Assembly: GCF_002352765.1 (NCBI RefSeq)
Contig: NZ_KZ293963.1
Coordinates: 2,192,368 to 2,256,367, forward strand
Direction: 5' to 3'
DNA length: 64,000 nucleotides
Source: Alteribacter populi
GTDB taxonomy: Bacteria > Bacillota > Bacilli > Bacillales > Salisediminibacteriaceae
Under the pieces are notes generated by a model, which worked only from the letters and a program-made list of their open reading frames with translations, was not told the origin of the DNA and did no database searches. Numbering within the stretch: position 1 is the stretch's first letter; each line of letters begins with the position of its first letter. Position numbers and translations under genes: made by a program. Below, piece after piece: positions 17,265 through 24,653 of this stretch.

Positions 17265-17429
17265 TCAAGATTTCGTAAATAAGTATATCTCCGTTTTCTC
17301 ATTCAAATTTTTTATTTCAGTATTTAGCCATTGATAATTTGTTTGCAAAGTAGAAGAGTTTCTTAAAATGTAATTGTTCATAATGCAACTCTTGAAGTGA
17401 TTCATAAAATAGTCGACTGTTCCAAACAT
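17265..17429 (-). CDS. 54-codon ORF between B12 riboswitch and prpC, function unknown
   Basis: The ORF opens with ATG 17429 five bases after GGAGGAG, a strong ribosome site, and encodes 54 residues beginning MFGTVDYFMNHFKSC. It has no clear membrane segment, repeat or known motif that I recognise. It ends 50 bp before prpC and lies downstream of the riboswitch terminator, so it would be the first gene of the prp/valine operon. It could be a small regulator, a leader peptide coupling translation, or a chance ORF. The good ribosome site and position are the only support. Confidence 0.5.
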   Translation of the reverse strand: MFGTVDYFMNHFKSCIMNNYILRNSSTLQTNYQWLNTEIKNLNEKTEIYLFTKS

Positions 17430-17450
17430 AGCTTCTCCTCCATCATGACC

Positions 17451-17469
17451 ATTACTGAATTTCAGTAAT
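17451..17469. promoter_or_regulatory. 19-bp perfect palindrome, candidate repressor operator
   Basis: ATTACTGAA-T-TTCAGTAAT is a perfect dyad located directly after the T-run of the riboswitch terminator and just upstream of the 54-codon ORF. Its length and symmetry are typical of TetR- or GntR-type operators. As an RNA it would have only a one-base loop, so a DNA-binding role is more likely than a hairpin role. The regulator is not identified. Confidence 0.5.
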
Positions 17470-17497
17470 AAAAAAAACAACTCCCGAAGAAGTTGTT
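17470..17497 (-). terminator. Riboswitch expression-platform terminator
   Basis: On the minus strand AACAACTTC pairs with GGAGTTGTT (one T-G wobble) around a UUCG tetraloop, followed by a run of T. It lies between the B12 aptamer and the operon, where an OFF switch is expected. Upstream, TGTTAAGT (17566-17573) is complementary to ACTTAACA (17494-17501), which overlaps the base of the left arm, so a mutually exclusive antiterminator can form. Confidence 0.85.
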
Positions 17498-17589
17498 AAG
17501 TCACGATTGTATACTTAAATAAACATGCTAATGACTAGAATTTAAAAGCATGCTTTCCATTTCGCACTTAACACCCCCTATCCGCGTAG

Positions 17590-17775
17590 GTATTGATGCT
17601 TGCTAAAACAGGCAGGTCTCCTGGCTTATGATCATCGCGTTTCGAACCTTCCCGTTTTCCCATCACGGAAAACAGTGGTGTTTTCGAATTGCTCCCAAAT
17701 ACAGTTGCGGGACAGCGTCGGATTTTAACCGAACTTCCCTTTTAAGCAGATAAGAAATTATCTACACCTATTTTT
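17590..17775 (-). ncRNA. Cobalamin (B12) riboswitch
   Basis: The minus strand carries the conserved core of the cobalamin aptamer in the correct order: a 5' AGGTG-containing segment near 17768, GGGAAG then AATCCGACGCTGTCCCGC and AACTGTA (17700-17719 core), a GGGAAAACGGGAAGG region near 17645-17660, and the B12 box AGCCAGGAGACCTGCC at 17611-17626. A UUCG-capped terminator follows about 95 nt downstream, so binding of adenosyl- or other cobalamin should stop transcription. The only genes downstream in this orientation are the 54-codon ORF and the methylcitrate/valine operon. The B12 box and core are essentially consensus, so the call is firm; the ligand preference and the outer boundaries are approximate. 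Confidence 0.95.
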
Positions 17776-17783
17776 TCTAAAAC

Positions 17784-17812
17784 TATTTACTTTTACCAAT
17801 CCAATATAACAA
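17784..17812 (-). promoter_or_regulatory. Candidate sigma-A promoter of the riboswitch-prp operon
   Basis: On the minus strand TTGTTA (17807-17812) and TAAATA (17784-17789) are separated by 17 bp and lie just upstream of the aptamer's 5' end. The -10 match is modest, so this is a positional candidate. Confidence 0.45.
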
Positions 17813-18059
17813 TTTTTCTGAAAATTTACAAATGGTTTTTTGTGTGATTGGAGTTGTAGCGTTCTATTTCGTGTATAAATTGCGGTTTTACACCGATATA
17901 TTTCATTCGAGAAAGTTACTCTAATGCTAGGTTCTGTGGATAAAAAAGCTTGTTGCTAAGCAAATACTTGCCCAAAAAGCAATAAACTTTACGAAAACAG
18001 TCGTTTATTTTAAAAGAGTGTCTCAAAAGGTGAAAAATTGACCTTTCTAATTCGGCTTT

Positions 18060-18746
18060 TTAAAATAAATTATTGAACCAATTCCTAATAGAAAGAAAGA
18101 ATGTTTGGAATACATTCTTATTATCTTCTGTTTTCACCTGTTTAGCATTCTCATCTCTTGTTGATACGTCTAATAACTGTGCATCTACGCCCTCAACGAC
18201 CTGAACCATCTCTGCGCCATATTCGTCATAAATAATTTGTGCGTTCTCTTCATTAAAAGGTAAGATCCCAACGTCGACTTGATTATTAATAACATCAACA
18301 CCGGTATGGTGAATCGTTATACCTCGATCTTCAAATTCACTTAAATCAATTTCCTCTTGCTTTTTTGTTAATTCACTTTCCGTATAAGTAACTTCACGTA
18401 ATTCGATTTCGGCAGGCTCTTCTACTAAATTCTTTATATCTTGTTTCGCTTCTTCACTAATTTGTTCTATAAAGGAAAACACGAGCACCCCTAAATCTCT
18501 TTGTTCACGATCAATATGCATGCTCACGAAAACATCATCTTCTATATTTTCATCAATATAATCCATAATGTTTTCAGTCACCTCAGTATGATTCGGATCA
18601 ACCCCTTGTTCTTCCCATTCCTGCATTTGTTCTGTAAAGGAATCTACTTCACCACTTTCCGCTAAAGTAAATTGCCCCCCAAACCCTGAAAGAGAAAAAA
18701 TCATAACACCACTTACAGTTAACACGACTTTTTTAATCGGTTTCAT
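18060..18746 (-). CDS. Secreted protein of unknown function
   Basis: From ATG 18746 (AAGGAGCTATTCAA upstream) the product is 228 residues. It starts with MKPIKKVVLTVSGVMIFSLSG, a basic N region and hydrophobic core, and a likely cleavage near TLAES, so it is probably exported. The mature part is very acidic (QMQEWEEQGVDP, EEIDLSEFEDRG), without cysteines or a lipobox, and ends in FFLSIRNWFNNLF, an amphipathic or membrane-associating tail. I recognise no family. It stands alone between the prp operon leader and ssrA. An earlier in-frame start at 18770 lies before the ribosome site. Confidence 0.75.
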   Translation of the reverse strand: MKPIKKVVLTVSGVMIFSLSGFGGQFTLAESGEVDSFTEQMQEWEEQGVDPNHTEVTENIMDYIDENIEDDVFVSMHIDREQRDLGVLVFSFIEQISEEAKQDIKNLVEEPAEIELREVTYTESELTKKQEEIDLSEFEDRGITIHHTGVDVINNQVDVGILPFNEENAQIIYDEYGAEMVQVVEGVDAQLLDVSTRDENAKQVKTEDNKNVFQTFFLSIRNWFNNLF

Positions 18747-18960
18747 TTGAATAGCTCCTTTCTTATACATGATCGCCTTACTAGCAACTGTGCTCTTCAG
18801 CTAAACTAGAAGATAATTGGATATTGTTTCTATGTATTAAGACGTCTCTTTATGTGAAGAGTTACAGTTCATAATCCTCATAACTGTCTCTTACAACGAA
18901 AGAAATACGATTTTGAGCAATCCTTAAAGTAACATATAAAGCATAACCTTTCCTACCTAC

Positions 18961-18992
18961 TAAAAAAACTTCCGAAACATGCTTCGGAAGTC
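18961..18992 (-). terminator. ssrA terminator
   Basis: On the minus strand ACTTCCGAA pairs perfectly with TTCGGAAGT (18968-18976 with 18983-18991), followed by TTTTTTT. It lies directly 3' of the tmRNA CCA end. Confidence 0.9.
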
Positions 18993-19008
18993 TTCATAAG
19001 TTTATGTA

Positions 19009-19370
19009 TGGTGGAGACGGTGGGAATCGAACCCACGTCCAGAGATAACGATACCTAAGCGTCTACGAGTGTAGTCAGTTTATTAGCGTTTCGCCATCAC
19101 TTCAGCCAGCTGACAGGCTTCCGTGTAACTATCCTGATTGATCTCTTCCTCTTGTCCTCAGGCGGTGGACGCAAGGCGTATCCCACTATAAGTGAGTCCC
19201 TGATCCTTCACATGGGCGATGAAGGGAGGAACCGCAAGCAACTGTTACGCTGCTAGTGCGAAGTTGTTTTCTTCTTTGCCAACTATAGGCGATGAGCGTT
19301 TTATACGAGGACACTCAGCTCGACTCGCAACTTAAGCTCGACCTACCCCTGTCGAATCCAGAACGTCCCC
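19009..19370 (-). ncRNA. ssrA: Transfer-messenger RNA (tmRNA)
   Basis: The minus-strand RNA runs from GGGGACGTTCTGGATTCGAC at the 5' end to a tRNA-like 3' end with GGTTCGATTCCCACC and encoded CCA, 362 nt in all. These are the two halves of the alanyl tRNA-like domain. The tag frame lies at 19280-19245 and reads GKEENNFALAA followed by TAA, a typical ALAA-ended degradation tag. tmRNA with SmpB rescues stalled ribosomes. The promoter lies at 19465-19492 and smpB is immediately upstream, as is common in Bacillaceae. Confidence 0.97.
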
Positions 19371-19464
19371 ATGAGATAAAATGGGAAAGCTGGAGAACAT
19401 GAATAGATGCTATTCAATTTTTCTGTCGTTGGAAAAACCACCATTTCTCCGTCCGACAATTACT

Positions 19465-19492
19465 ATTATAACACACGCATATTTCCGGTCAA
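19465..19492 (-). promoter_or_regulatory. ssrA promoter
   Basis: On the minus strand TTGACC (19487-19492) and TATAAT (19465-19470) are separated by 16 bp, a near-consensus sigma-A promoter between the smpB stop and the mature tmRNA 5' end. It implies a leader of roughly 85-90 nt removed by 5' processing. Confidence 0.8.
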
Positions 19493-19533
19493 ATGGAAAA
19501 CTCCTCCGCCAATGGAACGGCTTGCTGACGTTG

Positions 19534-20001
19534 TTAGCGTCCTAACTGATGGTCCTTAAATGCACGTTCGATATCACGTTTCGCTGCTTTTTTCTTTAGA
19601 TCCTCACGTTTATCGTATTTCTTTTTCCCTTTTCCAAGACCGATTAAGACTTTCGCAAATCCACCTTTTAGGTAGACCTTCAGCGGAACGAGTGTATAGC
19701 CTTTTTCTTTTGTCATACCGATAAGCTGGTTGATTTGCTTTCGGTGCATGAGCAATTTCCGCGTTCTTACTGGATCGTGATTATAGCGGTTTCCTTGCTC
19801 GTAGTGGCTAATGTGCATGTTATGAATCCACGCTTCACCGTTACTTATTCGGGCAAAGGAATCCTTTAGGTTCAATCTGCCAGCACGAATCGACTTAATC
19901 TCGGTTCCTGTCAGTACAATGCCTGCTTCATACGTTTCTTCAATATGATAATCGTGTCTTGCTTTTTTATTTTGAGCGACTAATTTACCTTCTCTAGCCA
20001 T
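19534..20001 (-). CDS. smpB: SsrA-binding protein SmpB
   Basis: SmpB binds the tRNA-like domain of tmRNA and brings it to ribosomes stalled on broken mRNAs. The 155-residue protein shows the family core NKKARHDYHIEETYEAGIVLTGTEIKS (in two pieces), GRLNLKDSFARI and the basic tail KKYDKREDLKKKAAKRDIERA that enters the mRNA channel. Length is normal. It lies directly upstream of ssrA on the same strand and downstream of rnr, which degrades tagged transcripts together with trans-translation. Confidence 0.97.
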   Translation of the reverse strand: MAREGKLVAQNKKARHDYHIEETYEAGIVLTGTEIKSIRAGRLNLKDSFARISNGEAWIHNMHISHYEQGNRYNHDPVRTRKLLMHRKQINQLIGMTKEKGYTLVPLKVYLKGGFAKVLIGLGKGKKKYDKREDLKKKAAKRDIERAFKDHQLGR

Positions 20002-20263
20002 ATTGGTTGCATCCTTTCAAAACGTGCTTCGATTCCTTTATCATATCAAATGAAACGTCATTTGTTAATGATTAGAAAGCATTGCTGTAGACAATTTGAT
20101 CTTAGTTCGTCCAGATCTCGACATTCAAGGAGAGATTTCCAGTAAAGAGGAGCTATTTTCCTGAATTCAGTAGGTTTTTTCAGCAACGATCACTTGGATT
20201 TCAGTTTTCTTAACATAGCCGCAAGCTTTGCATAAAAAAATTCTTCTGCAATAAGCAATGGAT

Positions 20264-20314
20264 ATTCTGCATTTCGACTTCTCTTTAAAAAGCGAGACTC
20301 TCGAAACGCAGAAT
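20264..20314. repeat. Imperfect long hairpin in smpB-rnr gap
   Basis: ATTCTGCATTTCGA (20264-20277) is complementary to TCGAAACGCAGAAT (20301-20314) with one wobble, and the inside pairs partly. It has no T-run of its own and sits upstream of the rnr terminator. The rest of the 371-bp gap between smpB and rnr (20002-20372) shows no ORF. Confidence 0.4.
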
Positions 20315-20327
20315 TCCCATAAGGCTC

Positions 20328-20368
20328 AAAAAATCCAAACCCACAATCGATGAGTTTGGATTTTTTTA
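20328..20368 (-). terminator. rnr terminator (bidirectional shape)
   Basis: AATCCAAAC (20332-20340) and GTTTGGATT (20354-20362) form a 9-bp stem flanked by A- and T-runs on both sides, directly after the rnr stop. Confidence 0.85.
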
Positions 20369-20372
20369 TCTA

Positions 20373-22700
20373 CTATTTTCGTTTCTTTTTCTTCTTTTTT
20401 CCTGTACCTTTCGGGGCTCGATCGTAAAACGGCTTATCTTTTCCACCGTCGCCTTTACGCTTACCGTTTTTGCCTTTGTCACCAAGCTTCAATCCATCTT
20501 TTCCTTTTTTACGAGATTGACGCTTCCCGCCTTCGATGACTTTCGGCGCATCTTTCTTCTTCGCTTTACGCTCCTTCATCCCGACGATTTCAAAGTCAAT
20601 GATTCGTTCCTCTACATTGACATTAATGACGCGAATGTCGATTTGATCACCGATTCTAAACACCTTACCGGTACGCTCTCCAATCATCGCGTATTGTTTT
20701 TCGTCGTAATGATAATAATCGTCAGTTAAGTAACTTACGTGAACAAGGCCTTCGATCGTGTTCGGCAATTCAACAAACAAGCCAAATCCTGTAACACCAC
20801 TAATAATCCCTTCATATTCTTCACCGACTTTATCTTCCATGTACTGAACTTTTTTCAGCTCGTCGGTTTCACGAGAGGCATCTTCTGCACGGCGCTCTAA
20901 TTCAGAAGTATGATCGGTTAAAGTAGGAAGCTTTTCTTCCCAGTAGGCCTGAATCCGCTCATCGGTTTTCTTTTCGAATAAATACGTACGAATCAATCGG
21001 TGGACTATTAAATCCGGATAACGGCGAATCGGTGATGTAAAGTGTGTGTAAAAGTCGGCTGATAAACCAAAGTGACCGACATTATCTGGATCATACTTTG
21101 CTTGACGCATCGAGCGGAGCATAACCGTACTAATGACGGCTTCTTCCGGCTCCCCTTTAGCCGCGTCAAGAATATCTTGCATCGCTCGAGGGTGAACCGT
21201 GTTGGCACTTCCTTTCACGACGTACCCGAAGTTCGTGATGAATTCGAGAAATTTGTTCAACTTCTCCTCATCGGGATCTTCATGTATTCGATAAACAAAT
21301 GGAAGTTTTAGCCAATGAAAATGCTCAGCAATTGTTTCGTTTGCAGCGAGCATGAATTCTTCAATTAATTTTTCCGCAACGGAACGATCACGAAGGACCA
21401 CATCTGTCGGTTTCCCGTCTTCGTCTACAAGAACTTTCGCTTCTTTAAAATCAAAGTCAATCGCACCACGATCAAACCGTTTTTTTCGTAAAATAGCAGC
21501 AAGCTCTTCCATTTGTTTGAAGAAAGGGACGAGAGATTCATAACGCTTCGTCACTTCTTCATCTTCTTCTTGAAGAATTTTTCGTACATCTGTGTATGTC
21601 ATTCGTTCCGTTGTTTTAATAACGCTCTCAAAAATTTCATGGTTGACGACTTCTCCTTGAGGGGAAATTTCCATCTCACAGCCGAGTGTAAGCCTGTCCA
21701 CTTGCGGATTCAGAGAGCAAATTCCGTTTGATAGTCTGTGCGGAATCATCGGAATCACACGATCTACTAAGTAGCAGCTCGTCGCACGTTCATAAGCTTC
21801 CGCATCAATTGGAGAGCCTTCCTTTACATAATGTGAAACATCGGCAATGTAGACGCCTAGTATATAATTTCCGTTATCTAGCTTCTCGACTCGGACCGCG
21901 TCATCTAAATCTTTAGCATCTGCACCATCGATAGTCACAATGGTTTTGTCCCGCAAATCTTTACGATGGTTAATCTCGTCGGGACTGATTTCATCTGGAA
22001 CCGAATGCGCGTGATCGATGACTTCCTGAGGAAACTCTCCTGGAAGACCGTGCTTATGGATGATCGATAAAATATCGACGCCCGGGTCGTTTTTATGACC
22101 GAGAATTTCAATAACTTCTCCCTCTGCACTCATCCGGCCCTCAGGATATTTCGTAATTTCGACAACTACTTTGTGGCCGTCAACGGCTCCGCCTTCTTTT
22201 TTCTTTGGAATAAAAATATCATGCGGAATACGTTTATCATCTGCTACTACAAACCCGTAATGCTTGTCATCTACATAGGTTCCAACCGTTTGTTTTACAC
22301 CACGCTCTAAAATGCGGATAATCGTACCTTCAGGTTTGGATCCACTTGAATTAGAATGAAGACGGACGAGTACTTTGTCCTTGTTCATGGCATTGTTCAT
22401 ATCAGCGCCTGAAACGTAAATATCATCAAAGCCTTCTTCTGTACGTACAAAGGCAAAACCTTTAGGATGCATAATGACGGTCCCGCGGATGAGGTTCATT
22501 CTGTCAGGTAGGCCATATCGATTACTGCGAGTGCGAACGAGCTCCCCTTCTTCCTCCAATTCATTTAAAAGTTTGACAAAAGCCTTGAATTGGCTGGAGT
22601 CTGACACTTCTAGTGCTTCTTCAAGATCTTTGATAGATAGAGGTTTGTCCGCTTCTTCTTTCATGTAATTAAGTACAAATTCTTTTGTTAGTTCTGTCAT
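20373..22700 (-). CDS. rnr: Ribonuclease R
   Basis: RNase R is a 3'-to-5' processive exoribonuclease that degrades structured RNA. The 775-residue protein has an N-terminal HTH-like region, two cold-shock/OB domains (about 70-210), the RNB catalytic domain with TIDGADAKDLDDAV at 256-269 (metal-binding aspartates), an S1 domain (GEEYEGIISGVTGFGLFVELP) and a strongly basic Lys-rich tail ending KGTGKKKKKKRK. The start is ATG 22700, which follows AAAGGAGCGG; an upstream TTG at 22727 precedes the ribosome site. It is in the usual secG-est-rnr-smpB-ssrA cluster. Confidence 0.97.
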   Translation of the reverse strand: MTELTKEFVLNYMKEEADKPLSIKDLEEALEVSDSSQFKAFVKLLNELEEEGELVRTRSNRYGLPDRMNLIRGTVIMHPKGFAFVRTEEGFDDIYVSGADMNNAMNKDKVLVRLHSNSSGSKPEGTIIRILERGVKQTVGTYVDDKHYGFVVADDKRIPHDIFIPKKKEGGAVDGHKVVVEITKYPEGRMSAEGEVIEILGHKNDPGVDILSIIHKHGLPGEFPQEVIDHAHSVPDEISPDEINHRKDLRDKTIVTIDGADAKDLDDAVRVEKLDNGNYILGVYIADVSHYVKEGSPIDAEAYERATSCYLVDRVIPMIPHRLSNGICSLNPQVDRLTLGCEMEISPQGEVVNHEIFESVIKTTERMTYTDVRKILQEEDEEVTKRYESLVPFFKQMEELAAILRKKRFDRGAIDFDFKEAKVLVDEDGKPTDVVLRDRSVAEKLIEEFMLAANETIAEHFHWLKLPFVYRIHEDPDEEKLNKFLEFITNFGYVVKGSANTVHPRAMQDILDAAKGEPEEAVISTVMLRSMRQAKYDPDNVGHFGLSADFYTHFTSPIRRYPDLIVHRLIRTYLFEKKTDERIQAYWEEKLPTLTDHTSELERRAEDASRETDELKKVQYMEDKVGEEYEGIISGVTGFGLFVELPNTIEGLVHVSYLTDDYYHYDEKQYAMIGERTGKVFRIGDQIDIRVINVNVEERIIDFEIVGMKERKAKKKDAPKVIEGGKRQSRKKGKDGLKLGDKGKNGKRKGDGGKDKPFYDRAPKGTGKKKKKKRK

Positions 22701-22747
22701 TTTTACCGCTCCTTTCCCTAGGACCACCGCTGCACAAGGTACCTTAT

Positions 22748-23497
22748 TTAAACATTCCAGTCCAGCTTCTCAAGAAACTGATACACGTCTTCATGCAACT
22801 CGTCCTTTTCTTTATCCAACGTAATGATGTGGCCAGATTCTTCATACCATTTTAAATCTTTCACGTCGGACTCCACTTCGTTATAAATGATGTTTGCACT
22901 ATCTGTGTCGATCATTTCATCGTGCCTAGCTTGTACTACAAAGACAGGTGCGTAAATCATGTCAACATTTTCACGCACTTCCTGGTTTAATTCTTGCAAC
23001 GCTTTTAATGTGTTCATCGGTGTCTTTTCAAATTCCTTCATTTCTTCTTCAATTTGCTCTTCTGACTTTTTTTCATAACGTTTATATTTACGTGCGTATT
23101 CAAGAACGCCTTGATACATCGTTTCTTCGCTCTTAATATACATCGGTGCACACATCGGCACAATTCCCTTTATAGGTAGTGTGTACCCAATCTTAAGGGA
23201 AAATACACCTCCTAAGGAAAGTCCAGCCACTGCAATTTCCTCGTAACCTAACTCTTTTAAATGATCATACGCTTCTTGAACATCCTTCCACCAGTCTTCA
23301 GGACCTGTATGTACAAGCTCCTCCGGCGGAACCCCATGTCCTTTATACTGAGGTGCATGGCACGTATACCCTCTTTTCTCTAAGTATCTGCCTAGCATCC
23401 GGACATCTGCAGAGTTTCCCGTGAACCCGTGCAAAAGTAAAACAGCACGGTCCCCCCCTTCAAATGTAAATGGCTTCGGTTGTGAAATTTTCATCAT
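22748..23497 (-). CDS. est: Carboxylesterase (Est30 type)
   Basis: This alpha/beta-hydrolase acts on short-chain carboxyl esters. From ATG 23497 it is 249 residues and aligns closely, from memory, with the Geobacillus stearothermophilus esterase Est30, including PFTFEGGDRAVLLLHGFTGN. With this start the catalytic triad falls at Ser94 (GLSLGG), Asp193 (ARHDEMI) and His223 (SGHIITLD), the same numbers as in Est30, which supports the start over the in-frame one at 23533. GAAGGAG lies nine bases upstream. Physiological substrate unknown. The gene sits between rnr and secG, as in many Bacillaceae. Confidence 0.95.
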   Translation of the reverse strand: MMKISQPKPFTFEGGDRAVLLLHGFTGNSADVRMLGRYLEKRGYTCHAPQYKGHGVPPEELVHTGPEDWWKDVQEAYDHLKELGYEEIAVAGLSLGGVFSLKIGYTLPIKGIVPMCAPMYIKSEETMYQGVLEYARKYKRYEKKSEEQIEEEMKEFEKTPMNTLKALQELNQEVRENVDMIYAPVFVVQARHDEMIDTDSANIIYNEVESDVKDLKWYEESGHIITLDKEKDELHEDVYQFLEKLDWNV

Positions 23498-23533
23498 GAT
23501 CTCTCTCTCCTTCTCACAGCTGTTAATACTCAT

Positions 23534-24138
23534 GTGTATTCAAGACACTAAACATAGAAAGCATGCCGATGAATGGAAAGCGGCATGCAGCTTTTACCCG
23601 TGTTCTTCTTCACCCTCTTAAGCTGATCCATCTTCTGTTAAAAGACAGCGATCGTATCAAGGAGTAGTGGTTTTAGCTGGCAAAACCAATTATAATTGTT
23701 TGCATTCTCGAGATAGTATACCCTTTTTTCCTAAGATTGAATGTGTTGATAAATATATTGGGCACATTTTTCGGTAGAACTAGTCCATTGCGACCTGCTT
23801 GAATAATATTTGTGTCGGCATGTTATGTAAAAGCATCCGACTGACCTACTTGACTAGAAACCTGCGTGGTTTGACTAGATCCACGCAGGAAAACAAACTC
23901 GGATTTTAGGTTGACTAAATCAACATCAATCCTCATTATCATACGAAAAAAGGTCGTCCCATGTCACGGAACAAGCTCACTCTTTCACGTATCTTCTCTC
24001 TGTAATAAGTTGGTGCTAACTGATCTTTTATGCATAAGAACAACAGCGTCAGCTCGCATGTTTTAAAGTCTCAAGGATGCTTTTCCCTTGAGACGAGCGG
24101 CTTGAAGGTAGCTGTCCTCTTATAAATGCTTTTTTATG
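23534..24138. other. Gene-free spacer between est and secG with hairpins
   Basis: No credible ORF is seen. The spacer holds a stretch with the GACTAGAW motif at 23848, 23872 and 23912 (related to the array at 49421) and a perfect CCTGCGTGG/CCACGCAGG stem (about 23861-23889). A GTCTCAAGG/CCTTGAGAC stem follows at 24068-24094. These look like decayed dispersed repeats; no promoter or RNA family could be assigned. Confidence 0.5.
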
Positions 24139-24171
24139 AAAAAAACAGCAAGGATCATATCCTCACTGTTA
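24134..24171 (-). terminator. secG terminator
   Basis: On the minus strand AACAGTGAGGAT pairs (two wobbles) with ATCCTTGCTGTT across a short loop, followed by TTTTTTC, just after the secG stop. Confidence 0.8.
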
Positions 24172-24188
24172 GCTTCGTTACGTTATTT

Positions 24189-24419
24189 TTACATGTAAAA
24201 TGCAACAGCAATTGTTAAAAGGAAAAACAATACAGCAAGAACGACGGTAGACTTGCTTAAGAAAGCTTCCAAGCCGCGTGCTTTTTGTTTACCCATTAAC
24301 TGCTCAGCACCACCAGAGATTGCTCCAGAAAGGCCTGCGCTACGTCCAGATTGTAACAATACAACTGTAATGAGCATAATGGAGACAATAACAAGAAAAA
24401 CCGATGTGACAGCTAACAA
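24189..24419 (-). CDS. secG: Preprotein translocase subunit SecG
   Basis: SecG is the small membrane subunit of the SecYEG translocon and aids SecA-driven export. The 76-residue protein has two transmembrane helices (about 3-22 and 52-74) joined by the conserved loop AGLSGAISGGAEQLMGKQKARGL (in two parts), almost identical to B. subtilis SecG and of the same length. The start is TTG 24419, seven bases after GGAGGTG. It lies between eno and est, as in related genomes. Confidence 0.96.
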   Translation of the reverse strand: MLAVTSVFLVIVSIMLITVVLLQSGRSAGLSGAISGGAEQLMGKQKARGLEAFLSKSTVVLAVLFFLLTIAVAFYM

Positions 24420-24490
24420 TCTCTACACCTCCATCCGACACTTAAACCTATTCTAATCTTATCAAAAAAGGATAAGCACTGCAATAGCGG

Positions 24491-24535
24491 AGTACGGGGA
24501 CTGTCCCCGCACAATTTTGTGTAAAATTGTGGGGG
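24491..24535. repeat. REP-like GGGGACTGTCCCC element (copy 1)
   Basis: GGGGACTGTCCCC followed by GCACAATTTTGTG and AAAATTGTGGGGG. It is one of eight related elements in this window (others start near 39977, 49168, 50915, 52382, 55824, 58185 and 63446). It lies upstream of secG. Confidence 0.75.
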
Positions 24536-24599
24536 TGGTGGGGCTTGCTTTGTTGGCGCTGTCTTGAGCGATTCTCATGTTGAAAATGGACCGCCTAAT

Positions 24600-24637
24600 A
24601 CGAAAAAACCGCTGTAATGCACAGCGGTTTTTAATAC
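24600..24637 (-). terminator. eno operon terminator
   Basis: AAAACCGCTGT and ACAGCGGTTTT form an 11-bp stem around a short loop, followed on the minus strand by a T-run, 17 bp after the eno stop. It closes the glycolytic operon. Confidence 0.9.
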
Positions 24638-24653
24638 TTGTCATCGTGTGTAA

